A stretch of DNA of 52,615 bases. It comes from an uncultured Verrucomicrobiales bacterium. GTDB taxonomy: Bacteria > Verrucomicrobiota > Verrucomicrobiia > Verrucomicrobiales > DEV007. This document shows, piece after piece, positions 25,706 through 33,883 of the stretch. Both the position numbers and the translations under genes were made by a program. Location of the stretch: positions 1 through 52,615 of the forward strand of contig CALLLI010000023.1 in the NCBI GenBank assembly GCA_938082635.1, written 5' to 3'. A model generated the notes under the pieces. It made no database searches and was not told where the DNA came from. It saw only the letters and a program-made list of their open reading frames with translations. Position 1 is the stretch's first letter; the number at the start of each line of letters is the position of its first letter.

Positions 25706-25752
25706 GTAGCGCGGGCATCTTGCCCGTGACCCCGGCTGGAAGCCGGAGCTAC
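25706..25752. repeat. 47-bp palindromic element, copy 2 (cloverleaf-like)
   Basis: GTAGC (25706-25710) and GCTAC (25748-25752) frame hairpins GCGGGCA-TCT-TGCCCGT and CCGGCT-GGA-AGCCGG; the stems are better paired than in copy 1. It sits in the short gap between gspH and gspI, inside the operon, and must be transcribed as part of the mRNA. Confidence 0.88.
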
Positions 25753-25761
25753 TTTATCACA

Positions 25762-26190
25762 ATGCAACTCACACTCACATCACGTAGCAGGCAGCATGCT
25801 CGCGGGTTCATCCTCTTAGAGGCGATCATGGCGGTGAGCATTCTGAGCGTGATTGCGGTGTCTCTGACGGTGGCTATTGATAAGTTAGGGGCAGTGGCCA
25901 TGCAGTCGCAGCGGGAGATGGCCATGATGCGGAACTTGGAAACGCTCCTCACTTGGAACCTTCGAGATCCTAACATCGAGCCTCGCTCGCCGGTGACCTC
26001 GCCTCCCGATGCCTATGGCGTCGTTTACGAGAGTGTGGTCGAAGAGTTAGAGCTCTACAATCAAGATGACGCGGTGCTCCCTGAGATGCTGCGGATTCAA
26101 ATTCGGGCCGTTTGGCAGGAGCCAAGTGGCATGCAGGAACAAGTCGTCGAAACCTATCGCTATGCGCGCCTCTATCGCAACACGCAGTAG
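25762..26190 (+). CDS. gspI: Minor pseudopilin GspI-like
   Basis: 142 residues when started at ATG 25762; the longer frame from 25720 reads through the palindromic repeat and is rejected. Prepilin signal Q-H-A-R-G / F-I-L-L-E-A-I-M-A-V-S-I-L-S-V-I-A-V-S with Glu at +5 and the A-x-A-V-S-I-L pattern seen in GspI/PilV. A helix rich in M and R follows (R-E-M-A-M-M-R-N-L-E-T-L-L), then a small beta domain. It probably forms the core of the tip complex with GspJ and GspK, whose genes follow with overlaps of 29 and 4 bases, suggesting tight translational coupling. Confidence 0.85.
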   Translation: MQLTLTSRSRQHARGFILLEAIMAVSILSVIAVSLTVAIDKLGAVAMQSQREMAMMRNLETLLTWNLRDPNIEPRSPVTSPPDAYGVVYESVVEELELYNQDDAVLPEMLRIQIRAVWQEPSGMQEQVVETYRYARLYRNTQ

Positions 26191-27043
26191 CCGAATCTCC
26201 GGCCTTCAGGCTCGTCGCGACCAGGGTTTTACCCTGATCGAGATCGTGTTGGGCATGGCGATACTCGGGCTGATCGTGAGCGGTATCTATGCCGTGGCGG
26301 TGGGTACGGTGAAGTTGAGCAATGCGGTGTCGGAGTCTCAGAACGAAGAGATTCGTTTGCATAACTTCCTGCGTTTGCTCCGGCGGAACTTCGAGCGCAT
26401 GCCAGGCAATGCGACCATCACGATGCTGCCGTTGAATGGCAATCCGCCAGAGACTGACGTTGTGTTTTACAACTACCCGCTGGCTTATTACTGGCCGTCG
26501 GTACCTGCGGGTTCTTCGCGTGTGGTCTTGATGTCGAAGAAGTCCTCACGGGGCACGCTCGATGTGGGCTTGCTTTACCTCGATGAAGAGGCACCCGAGG
26601 ATTATCGTTCGAGCATGGGCGGCGCCAGCCAGCAGCCTGGGCTTTGGTTGAACTTGCTTTCCGATGTCATGGTTTTCGAGTGGTCGTTTTTTGATGAAAC
26701 GTTAGGCGATGCCGGTGAATGGGTCCCGCTTTGGGAAGATCCTCAGAAACGCCCTAGCATTGTGCGGTTGGAATTGCTGTTTTATGGACAAGGGCTCGAT
26801 GAGAAGGTTGAGTCTATTTTTTGGATTCCTAACATGATTAACCCAGAGGAGCTGGTCCAATCAAATAACCAACAGGCCGGTGGACGGTCTGGCGGTGGCG
26901 GTGGCGGTGTCGGCGGCCAGCGCCCTCCAGGCGGTGGTGGTGGTGGTGATAGACCTCCAGGCGGTGGCCGTGGTGGTGCTGGGCGTGGCGGTGCTGGCGG
27001 TGCAGCACCTCCAGGCACTGGCGGGAGAGGAGGCGGCCGATGA
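26162..27043 (+). CDS. gspJ: Minor pseudopilin GspJ-like with Gly/Pro-rich tail
   Basis: 293 residues from ATG 26162 (29-base overlap with gspI); a start at 26066 adds a Cys/Arg-rich segment with no homology. Prepilin signal R-R-D-Q-G / F-T-L-I-E-I-V-L-G-M-A-I-L-G-L-I-V-S-G. The body (residues about 30-230) includes N-F-L-R-L-L-R-R-N-F-E-R-M-P-G-N-A and D-V-M-V-F-E-W-S-F-F-D, as in GspJ-type pilins. The last 55 or so residues are almost only Gly, Pro, Arg and Ala (G-G-R-S-G-G-G-G-G-G-V-G-G-Q-R-P-P), which is unusual for a pseudopilin and probably a flexible periplasmic extension. Confidence 0.85.
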   Translation: MRASIATRSSRISGLQARRDQGFTLIEIVLGMAILGLIVSGIYAVAVGTVKLSNAVSESQNEEIRLHNFLRLLRRNFERMPGNATITMLPLNGNPPETDVVFYNYPLAYYWPSVPAGSSRVVLMSKKSSRGTLDVGLLYLDEEAPEDYRSSMGGASQQPGLWLNLLSDVMVFEWSFFDETLGDAGEWVPLWEDPQKRPSIVRLELLFYGQGLDEKVESIFWIPNMINPEELVQSNNQQAGGRSGGGGGGVGGQRPPGGGGGGDRPPGGGRGGAGRGGAGGAAPPGTGGRGGGR

Positions 27044-27969
27044 AGATCACTCATTTCTTAGCAGCTCGCGAACGCGGTTCTGCCTTGCTCATGGTCTTCT
27101 GGCTCATGGCTATTCTCACGCTGTTTCTCTTCGCGACGATTCAGCTCGTGAGCAGTGATGTGAAGCTCGTGATCTCACAAAAACACGATTTCCGAGCAAA
27201 CCAGCTTTGTGAAATGGGGATCGCCATAGCGGCGAATCCACAGATTCAGCGTTACGATCCTCTCCTGACGCGTTTCGATACTTTAGCCGATGAAGGTTAC
27301 AGTGTTCGGATCAAGGGTGAGGGGGGCAAGATCAACATCAACCTGCTCCTCCAGCAGAATGATCGCGAGTTTCTCGAGCGCATCTTTACCTTCTGGGGAC
27401 TGGAGTTGGAACAGGCCGAGGAGTTGAGTGATTGTCTGATTGATTGGATCGACGCTGATGACGAGACGAATCTCAGTGGTGCCGAGAGCGAGTCTTACTT
27501 TGAAGCCGGTTTCCCAACGTATCCGTTCAATCGGCCCTTCTACGACTTGCAAGAAATGGCTCTCGTTAAAGGGATGGACTATCTGAATCTGGTGAAACCG
27601 AATTGGCGCAGCTTCTTCACCTTGTTTAGCGCAGGGAAGCTGGATCTCCGCGATGCGGATCAGGAATCTATCATGATGGTGGCGGAGGTTTCGGACTTCG
27701 CGGCGGAGGATTTTATCACGGTGCGCCGGGGATCCGACGGGATTGAAGGCACCGAGGATGATCCCCAGTTCGAGAGTTTACCAGCGGCCCTTTCCGAGCT
27801 AGGTCTGGACGATGGTTCCCCGCAAGCAAACCGATTGACTGTGAGTGACGAGACCACGCGGATCGAGAGCGTGGGGAGAGTGGGGGACTATCAGAAGACG
27901 ATCGTCCTGGTCCTGCGAAACCGCGCGAGCAATCCCGTCATCCTGAATCGCGAAGAAATTTACAATTAA
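27040..27969 (+). CDS. gspK: Minor pseudopilin GspK-like
   Basis: 309 residues. Leader R-E-R-G / S-A-L-L-M-V-F-W-L-M-A-I-L-T-L-F-L-F-A has the prepilin Gly but no Glu at +5, the hallmark of GspK, which caps the pseudopilus tip. The body includes the typical K segments G-K-I-N-I-N-L-L, L-S-D-C-L-I-D-W-I-D-A-D-D-E and a Phe/Tyr-rich link (Y-P-F-N-R-P-F-Y-D-L-Q-E-M). ATG overlaps the TGA of gspJ in an ATGA junction. The alpha-helical domain expected in GspK fits residues 90-260. Confidence 0.93.
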   Translation: MKITHFLAARERGSALLMVFWLMAILTLFLFATIQLVSSDVKLVISQKHDFRANQLCEMGIAIAANPQIQRYDPLLTRFDTLADEGYSVRIKGEGGKININLLLQQNDREFLERIFTFWGLELEQAEELSDCLIDWIDADDETNLSGAESESYFEAGFPTYPFNRPFYDLQEMALVKGMDYLNLVKPNWRSFFTLFSAGKLDLRDADQESIMMVAEVSDFAAEDFITVRRGSDGIEGTEDDPQFESLPAALSELGLDDGSPQANRLTVSDETTRIESVGRVGDYQKTIVLVLRNRASNPVILNREEIYN

Positions 27970-27986
27970 CCTGCTAGTCTGAATTT

Positions 27987-29237
27987 ATGAGTAACAAAAG
28001 TGCATCCAGCTCCGAGATCGTTCTCGCCTATCCTGGCGAAGAACACTGGGAACTGTGGACCGGCGATACCAAGAAAGGAAGTGGCGTGCTAAGGCATGAT
28101 GCTTCTGGCAAAGGCAACGCCGATTCACCCAGCGAATTTCGAGGCGTGAGCCACTATGCTTTCCCAGTGACTTCGGTCTTCTGTTCACCCTTCTGGGCGG
28201 CAGCAGAAGATGAGTCTCTCGTTCCTGATATTGTCGAAATGCGATTGGAGGCGAATGGAACCAAGCCGGACTATGGCATGGGTCAGCACTACGACTTTAT
28301 CACCTTGGATCGTCAGGAGGAGCGTAGCTTGCTCATGCCGATTCTCCTTGCGGATGGCAAACCGATCGAGCTTCCCAAAGGCGATGCCGAACACTTCGAT
28401 ATCTCGCCGAACTTCCTCGCGTTGCCCCGGAATCATCTGGTGCTGTGGCGTGAATTGGGACGTTGGGTCGCCGTGGCCACGCGGAAAGGCCAGGCTGCGT
28501 ATTTCCAGGCTCTCAACTCGACGGACCTGAATGCTGATGCGATGTTAGAGCTGAAGTGCTTGCTCATGCAGTTGCATGGTCAGGGCGTCATCGAGGATCT
28601 CACGGGCATTGTGGTCTGGAGCCGTCAGTTGGATGAAGAGAGCCGAGCGCTCTTGGAAGCTGAGGCGGAAATGAATGTGCATGTGGAAGATCGTCCGCTC
28701 CCGCTCCTTCCGGAGAGGATGCTCGATCTCTTGCCAAACTCGGTGGCAGCGAATCGCGAAACGGCTGCCAAACGTCAGAAGATCCGGAATTGGGTCTCAG
28801 CTGCCGCGCTCTTCTACATCTTGATGCTGGCGGGCCTTGCGGCCTTCTACTTTTGGAAGAAGCAAGAGGTCAGCAAGCTTACGGACAGCGTGGGCCAGCT
28901 GCGCACGGATGTCGGCTGGATCGAGCCAACCGCGAATCGTTGGAACGCCCTGGGAGATGCGATTAATTTGGATCGCTTTCCGTTAGAATTGTTTCTGCGA
29001 GTCTTGCAAGACATGCCGGAGTCCGGCGTGCGTGTGTTAGGTTATGATGTGAATACGGATCGTATCCTGCTTAAAGGGGAAGCCGTGAATCGTTCTATTG
29101 CGAACCGCTACATCAGTAAGCTGAAGGCAAACAAGACTTTGGGAGACTATGAATGGACACATCAGCCCTTCAAAATGGACAAGACGGGCATCGTCACCTT
29201 CGAACTGAAAGGAAATTATCTTTATGGGTCAGCTTAA
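27987..29237 (+). CDS. GspL/PilN-like inner-membrane assembly protein
   Basis: 416 residues. The N-terminal 265 residues form a cytoplasmic domain with weak actin-like character (the position usually taken by GspL or PilM, which bind the ATPase). One transmembrane helix follows at about 269-290 (W-V-S-A-A-A-L-F-Y-I-L-M-L-A-G-L), then a coiled region and a ferredoxin-like periplasmic domain (F-L-R-V-L-Q-D-M-P-E-S-G-V-R-V-L-G-Y-D). This bitopic layout matches GspL. Start 17 bp after gspK, and the end overlaps the next gene by 14 bases. L is assigned by position and layout; sequence identity is too low for certainty. Confidence 0.78.
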   Translation: MSNKSASSSEIVLAYPGEEHWELWTGDTKKGSGVLRHDASGKGNADSPSEFRGVSHYAFPVTSVFCSPFWAAAEDESLVPDIVEMRLEANGTKPDYGMGQHYDFITLDRQEERSLLMPILLADGKPIELPKGDAEHFDISPNFLALPRNHLVLWRELGRWVAVATRKGQAAYFQALNSTDLNADAMLELKCLLMQLHGQGVIEDLTGIVVWSRQLDEESRALLEAEAEMNVHVEDRPLPLLPERMLDLLPNSVAANRETAAKRQKIRNWVSAAALFYILMLAGLAAFYFWKKQEVSKLTDSVGQLRTDVGWIEPTANRWNALGDAINLDRFPLELFLRVLQDMPESGVRVLGYDVNTDRILLKGEAVNRSIANRYISKLKANKTLGDYEWTHQPFKMDKTGIVTFELKGNYLYGSA

Positions 29238-30441
29238 AGCCAGTGAGGTTCGCCTCCTCCTTATCTTTCTAATTACGGTGTTGCTGTTAGTGACGTTCTT
29301 TGGATACGAATGGTATTCCAAAGGCTTGCAGGCGGTGAATTCGCAGAAGATGGATCTTCAAGCGCAACGTCAGAGTTTGCTCGACATGAAGACGCAGGAG
29401 ATCGAGTTCAATCAGAAGCGTGATTGGTTGAATAAAAATCAGCCCATCGCGACGGACGAATTCGAAGCGAAGGAGAACTTGGATCGCATTCTCAATGTGC
29501 GTGGGATCGAAGCTTCGGGCCTCACCTTGATCAGCTCGCCCCCAGAGAAAGCGCCTAGCAAAGAAACCTACTTCTGGGCGTTTGAGCGTCGTGTGGTGGT
29601 TGCCGGTAGCATTGAGAATATCGTCCAATGGATGACTCAGTTGCAGTCGGAGTCGTCTTTCCGTGTCGTCACGCACCTTCACCTGTTTCCTAAAAAGAAG
29701 AAGGAGCCGGAGAACTTGACCTGTGAGGTTACGATCGAGCAGCGCTACGCCACGAAGGAGATTCTCGCGATGTCGAACGTCACGTTGAGGCCCATGGGAG
29801 CGCCTGACATCAAGCCGGTCCCTGCGTTGGAATTGCCTGACGTGGTTCCTGCTGGAGCTGCGGCATCACAACCTGGCGATCCAGCGGCGGCGGCTGGTAA
29901 TAAGGAGCCGGCGAAGCGTCCACAAGCGACGGTGAAGCCGCCTTCGTTTAACAATTCGGCACCTGCAGCGACGAATTCCGGGGCCGAGGGAGAAAGTGGC
30001 AAACCGGCTCGTCCGCGTGTGCGTCTCCCCGGTTCCAAGCCTCCCGCACTTCCGGTGGGGGGCACCAGCGAGACGAGCCTCATATCCGGTTCGAAACGCT
30101 CGAGCTTTGCGAGTGTCGATGGGCGCGTGATTCGCGGAGGACCGACTCCGCCGCCGCTAATGGCGGACGATAACGTCGGCGGTCGAGGCGAGGTCTCGAC
30201 GGGTGTTGAGCTCGTTCCTGATGCGATCGAAGCCGCATTACCCGTAGCCGAACAAACGGTGACTCCTGTGCGCGTAGAAACCGAGGCCAACGCACTCGGC
30301 CCAGATATCGCTCGGCCCTTCGATTCGATCAATCCGAACGCGATTGCAGGACAATCCTGGAATGCGAGCACCCCTGGTGCCGGTCTGAATAATGTGACTG
30401 AAGAGGGCCCTGGCTTTGGGGTGGCCCCACAAACGAATTAG
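29224..30441 (+). CDS. GspM/PilO-like protein with Pro/Ala-rich C-terminal extension
   Basis: 405 residues. One N-terminal transmembrane helix (about 10-27, L-L-L-I-F-L-I-T-V-L-L-L-V-T-F-F), a coiled coil (residues 35-75, K-M-D-L-Q-A-Q-R-Q-S-L-L-D-M-K), then a small ferredoxin-like domain (E-N-L-D-R-I-L-N-V-R-G-I-E-A-S-G ... Y-F-W-A-F-E-R-R-V-V-V-A-G). This resembles GspM/PilO, which pairs with GspL. From residue 180 on, the chain is low-complexity Pro/Ala/Gly/Ser sequence, about twice the length of ordinary GspM; its role is unknown. It starts within the end of the L-like gene. Confidence 0.75.
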   Translation: MGQLKASEVRLLLIFLITVLLLVTFFGYEWYSKGLQAVNSQKMDLQAQRQSLLDMKTQEIEFNQKRDWLNKNQPIATDEFEAKENLDRILNVRGIEASGLTLISSPPEKAPSKETYFWAFERRVVVAGSIENIVQWMTQLQSESSFRVVTHLHLFPKKKKEPENLTCEVTIEQRYATKEILAMSNVTLRPMGAPDIKPVPALELPDVVPAGAAASQPGDPAAAAGNKEPAKRPQATVKPPSFNNSAPAATNSGAEGESGKPARPRVRLPGSKPPALPVGGTSETSLISGSKRSSFASVDGRVIRGGPTPPPLMADDNVGGRGEVSTGVELVPDAIEAALPVAEQTVTPVRVETEANALGPDIARPFDSINPNAIAGQSWNASTPGAGLNNVTEEGPGFGVAPQTN

Positions 30442-30471
30442 CCGATCAGAACCGCTTACAATATTAGTATC

Positions 30472-31146
30472 ATGAGAACGACGACATCACTGCTCTTGGC
30501 CCTGCCAGCACTTCTTATTTGGGCTGGCTTCTCGGTTGGGCAAACCCCGACCGCCTCAAATCAAAACATCGGAGCGACGGATGCTGCTGCCGCAGACGAT
30601 GGCACGGCCTCGGATTTCCCTCCGAAGAAATTCGATCCCCGCCGTTACGACGTGATCTTTCGCAAGAATCCCTTTATGCAGGAGGTCGTGCCTGTGACTG
30701 AAGAGAAGGCTGAAGATCCGTGGGCGGACAATTTGACCCTCCGCGCGGTCACCCGCATTGGCGGAAACTTCGTTGTTCACGTGGAGAATACTAAGCTCGT
30801 TGGCGATGAAGATCCCGCACAGCGCCGCTTGGCCCATCATCGTCTGGTTGAAGGGCAGTCAGGGGACTTGCGCATTCAGAGCGTCAAACCACATCGTGAT
30901 CCCGCTCAAGTGGAAGTCGTGCTCGCGATGGGCAGCGGGGCTTCGGTCAAGACCGCCACCGTCACTTACAGTGCAAAGCAGCTCACGAAGAAGACGCCTG
31001 CCGCAAACAAAAGGCCTACACCTGGTAAACCGACCACGCGTCGCACGGTGCCGACGTCTCGTTCAAAGACACCAACGACAACGAAACGTTCCACCACGCC
31101 TGGCAAACGCCGCGTGATCCTTCCTCCTGGTCTCCAGGGCAAATAG
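30472..31146 (+). CDS. Exported GspC/PilP-like connector protein
   Basis: 224 residues. Signal peptide (L-L-A-L-P-A-L-L-I-W-A-G-F-S-V-G-Q) instead of a transmembrane anchor. A short beta domain follows: Y-D-V-I-F-R-K-N-P-F-M, N-L-T-L-R-A-V-T-R-I-G-G-N-F-V-V-H-V-E-N-T, then V-E-V-V-L-A-M-G. It resembles the HR/PilP homology region that bridges the inner-membrane platform to the secretin N0 domain. The last 60 residues are Lys/Pro/Thr/Arg-rich (K-K-T-P-A-A-N-K-R-P-T). Position directly before the secretin gene supports a connector role. Not a standard GspC, so no symbol is given. Confidence 0.62.
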   Translation: MRTTTSLLLALPALLIWAGFSVGQTPTASNQNIGATDAAAADDGTASDFPPKKFDPRRYDVIFRKNPFMQEVVPVTEEKAEDPWADNLTLRAVTRIGGNFVVHVENTKLVGDEDPAQRRLAHHRLVEGQSGDLRIQSVKPHRDPAQVEVVLAMGSGASVKTATVTYSAKQLTKKTPAANKRPTPGKPTTRRTVPTSRSKTPTTTKRSTTPGKRRVILPPGLQGK

Positions 31147-31193
31147 AGCCGCGCGCTCCTTTCATTCTTTCTATTATTTTAATTAATCTGTTC

Positions 31194-33569
31194 ATGTTCA
31201 CTCGTTCTCGTTCACTTCGTGTCCCTCTTTTGGGACTACTCGGCCTCTCGATTGGCGCGGGTTCCTTGCTTGCTCAAGACCTGCCAGCGACCATCGATGG
31301 TAAGCCTCCCGAGATCCAATACCCTCAGACTCCTCTCAAATTCATTTTACAGGATTTTGAGACGGTCAGTGGTAAGATGATTGTTAGGGATGTCACGGCG
31401 CTCGATATTCCCATCACCATTGAGACCGTGCATGCGCCAGCAACTAACGCAGAATGGCTGGACTTCATGGAGCGCTCGTTGCTCTTGAATGGCATCGCGC
31501 TCATCCCTACCACTGACAATATTCTCAAAGCCGTCAACTGGCGCGCGGGCAGCACGCCAACTCGGGAAGGTATCAAAACCTACTCCGAGGAATACGACAT
31601 TCCTGATGGCGAGGTTGTGATCAACTACATCATGAAGTTGGAATTCGTCACCACGGACGAAGCCATTCGCATCTTCCAAGAAGTCACGAAGAATGCGGCG
31701 ACGCCGTACGCTGCCATCACCGCCGTGCCGGATGTGAACATGCTCGTCATCACAGAGAATGCGCTTGTGGTGAAGCAACTCATCGAGCTGAAAAACAAGA
31801 TCGATGTGGAGCCCGCGCGGGTGAAGACCGAGGTCTTCCAGCTTCTGCGCGCGGAGGCCGCGACCGTATCTGCGGCGATCAATGACATTCTCAGCCAGCA
31901 GCAAGAGCAGCGTGCTGGAACCAGTTCGAGCCGCACCTCGACGACGCGGCGCACGCCTCAGGCGACGAATCGCCCTCCTGGCACCGGAGGAGGCGCGGCA
32001 GCGGCTTCAGCGGCTCCAAGCCCCACGGGCGGACCGGGTGCCACTCAGAATATTGTGGTCTATCCTGACGAACGCACTAACCGCTTGATTGTCATTGGGC
32101 GCCCGTTGGACATCATCTACATCGAGAATCTGATTGAGAAACTCGACGCCGAAGTCGAAGTGAAACGCTTCATCAACCGTGCCTTGCGTCATGTGTCGGT
32201 CCAACTGGCCCTTCCAGTCCTTGCGGATGCGCTTGCGCCGCGTGGTGAAACAGGGGCTGGTGGTGGAAGTGCTCTCACGTCCAACGCCGGTGGCGGTCGG
32301 AATACCACCAACAACCGAAACTCTGGCTTCGGTGGGAATAACAACCGAAACTCTGGCTTCGGCAACACGGGTGGATTCAATTCTGGAGGTTCTAGTGGCG
32401 GCTTTGGAGGTTCTAGCGGCGGCCTCGGAGGAGGCGGTGGCGGTGGTGGTCTCAATGGATTCGGTATCCAAGACTCTGGCCCTATCTCTGTCCCTATTGG
32501 TGTCTCCACCCTCTTGATTGCTGATCCTAAGCTGAACACCATCATCGCAACGGGGCCTCCGGAGGATCTTCTGCTAGTCAACACGATCCTCGATGAGATC
32601 GATGTCAAACCTCGTCAGGTTTATCTTTCCACTGTCATTGGACAGGTAACTCTTGGTGATAATGTGAACTGGGGAGTCGATCTTCTTCATCGCGTGCAGG
32701 AATACGAAATTGGGGGGCGCACGGTCCGCAGTGGCGGCACCTTGAACGGTAACAATGGATCCTTGATCGATGTGAATGACCTCACTGACTTCGCTAATTT
32801 TCCTACAACAGGTGTCGCAGGTCTCAGCGTCTACGGACAGATTGGGGATTATGTAAATGCCTACCTGAAAGCCCTTGAATCATCGAACCGCTTTGAGATC
32901 ATTTCTAGGCCCTCCATCTTCCTTAGTAATAATCGGACCGGCACGATTGTTAGTGGTAGTGAAGTCGCTGTCCCGTCGTCCACACAGTCGGGAAGCTTGA
33001 ATACGAATGGTGGTGTTACTTCAAACATTCAGTATCGCGAAATTGCGCTAAGGCTTGAAGTGATTCCATTGATCAACTCGAACGAGGAAGTGACTCTGCA
33101 AATTTTGCAGGTGAACGACACCGTCGGTGGCACCACCAATATTAACGGCATTGAAGTGCCAGACGTGAACACCCAGGAACTTCAGACGGAAGTTACGATA
33201 CCCAACAAGTCGACCGTGGTGCTCGGGGGGCTCATCACAGAGAGCCGTCGGGATGACATAACGGGCGCTCCTTTTCTCGTGCACGTGCCTCTTCTCAAGC
33301 ACATCTTCGGTGATCACGGAAAGGAGAAGGCTCGCCAGGAGCTTCTTATCTTTATCCAGCCTCAAATCGTCAACTCTGCAGCAGATCTAGTAGACGCAAA
33401 CATCGAGCAAACTCAGAACAACCGGGTCACTCGTGGCGCACTTGAGTTTAACAAGCGTCCCCCCGACATAGGAGCGAACGCCGTTCCCATCGACGAGGCC
33501 GCTCAGCAACAGGCTGCGCCTCGTGAGCGCAGAAGTTGGTGGTCGCGCTTACGTAGTCGACGTAATTAG
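31194..33569 (+). CDS. gspD: Type II secretion secretin GspD
   Basis: 791 residues. Signal peptide (residues 1-25, ending L-L-A-Q-D). N0 domain (Y-P-Q-T-P-L-K-F-I-L-Q-D-F-E), then N1/N2/N3 ring domains (V-V-I-N-Y-I-M-K-L-E-F-V-T-T-D-E-A; V-F-Q-L-L-R-A-E-A-A), then the conserved secretin domain (Q-V-Y-L-S-T-V-I-G-Q-V; Y-R-E-I-A-L-R-L-E-V-I-P; V-T-I-P-N-K-S-T-V-V-L-G-G-L-I) ending in an S-domain-like Arg tail. A Gly/Asn-rich insert (residues about 350-420, containing a repeated N-N-R-N-S-G-F-G) lies before the secretin domain. Another Pro/Thr/Ser-rich stretch lies around 240-280. It forms the outer-membrane gate of the system. Last gene of the operon. Confidence 0.95.
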   Translation: MFTRSRSLRVPLLGLLGLSIGAGSLLAQDLPATIDGKPPEIQYPQTPLKFILQDFETVSGKMIVRDVTALDIPITIETVHAPATNAEWLDFMERSLLLNGIALIPTTDNILKAVNWRAGSTPTREGIKTYSEEYDIPDGEVVINYIMKLEFVTTDEAIRIFQEVTKNAATPYAAITAVPDVNMLVITENALVVKQLIELKNKIDVEPARVKTEVFQLLRAEAATVSAAINDILSQQQEQRAGTSSSRTSTTRRTPQATNRPPGTGGGAAAASAAPSPTGGPGATQNIVVYPDERTNRLIVIGRPLDIIYIENLIEKLDAEVEVKRFINRALRHVSVQLALPVLADALAPRGETGAGGGSALTSNAGGGRNTTNNRNSGFGGNNNRNSGFGNTGGFNSGGSSGGFGGSSGGLGGGGGGGGLNGFGIQDSGPISVPIGVSTLLIADPKLNTIIATGPPEDLLLVNTILDEIDVKPRQVYLSTVIGQVTLGDNVNWGVDLLHRVQEYEIGGRTVRSGGTLNGNNGSLIDVNDLTDFANFPTTGVAGLSVYGQIGDYVNAYLKALESSNRFEIISRPSIFLSNNRTGTIVSGSEVAVPSSTQSGSLNTNGGVTSNIQYREIALRLEVIPLINSNEEVTLQILQVNDTVGGTTNINGIEVPDVNTQELQTEVTIPNKSTVVLGGLITESRRDDITGAPFLVHVPLLKHIFGDHGKEKARQELLIFIQPQIVNSAADLVDANIEQTQNNRVTRGALEFNKRPPDIGANAVPIDEAAQQQAAPRERRSWWSRLRSRRN

Positions 33570-33883
33570 GTCTTAACTCTCTGAAGATCAGGGTGGTAGA
33601 GTCGCTGGGCTTGCGTGTTCAAAGGTGACTTTCTCGTCAATAAGTTCAAAAAGTCTTGTTCTTGCGGCGAAATTTCAGATAGACATTCGCTTCCGAAGTA
33701 ACTTTACTGGCTCAAAGTCGTTACCTATCTGACATCAAGTCATCTGAAAAATTCTCCAAGACACTGAAATAAGCATTGATCCTCAGCGGTAAATTCAGTA
33801 TCTTAAACCCTGTAATCGAACCAAAACCCCAAACTAACCCTCGCTTTAGCATTCAACGCCTCGGCGAACCACTAACACAAATC
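33570..33883. other. Intergenic region upstream of the TIGR02597-like gene
   Basis: 314 bp with no credible gene. A frame open from 33776 could extend the next protein upstream by 36 residues, but the signal peptide begins at 33884, so this is treated as leader. A partial hairpin (GTAAC-TTT ... AAAG-TC-GTTAC) lies near 33697-33724. The region likely carries the promoter and leader of the exported protein that follows. Confidence 0.5.

Noticed and set aside
26782-27054. Proline-rich minus-strand frame opposite the gspJ tail
   Set aside because: Poly-Pro is the mirror of the Gly-rich GspJ tail (CCN against GGN), so it is not an independent gene.
32300-32370. Possible tandem-repeat element in the secretin gene
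   Set aside because: The 23-bp repeats encode the in-frame N-N-R-N-S-G-F-G segment of GspD, so they are coding low complexity and not a separate element.
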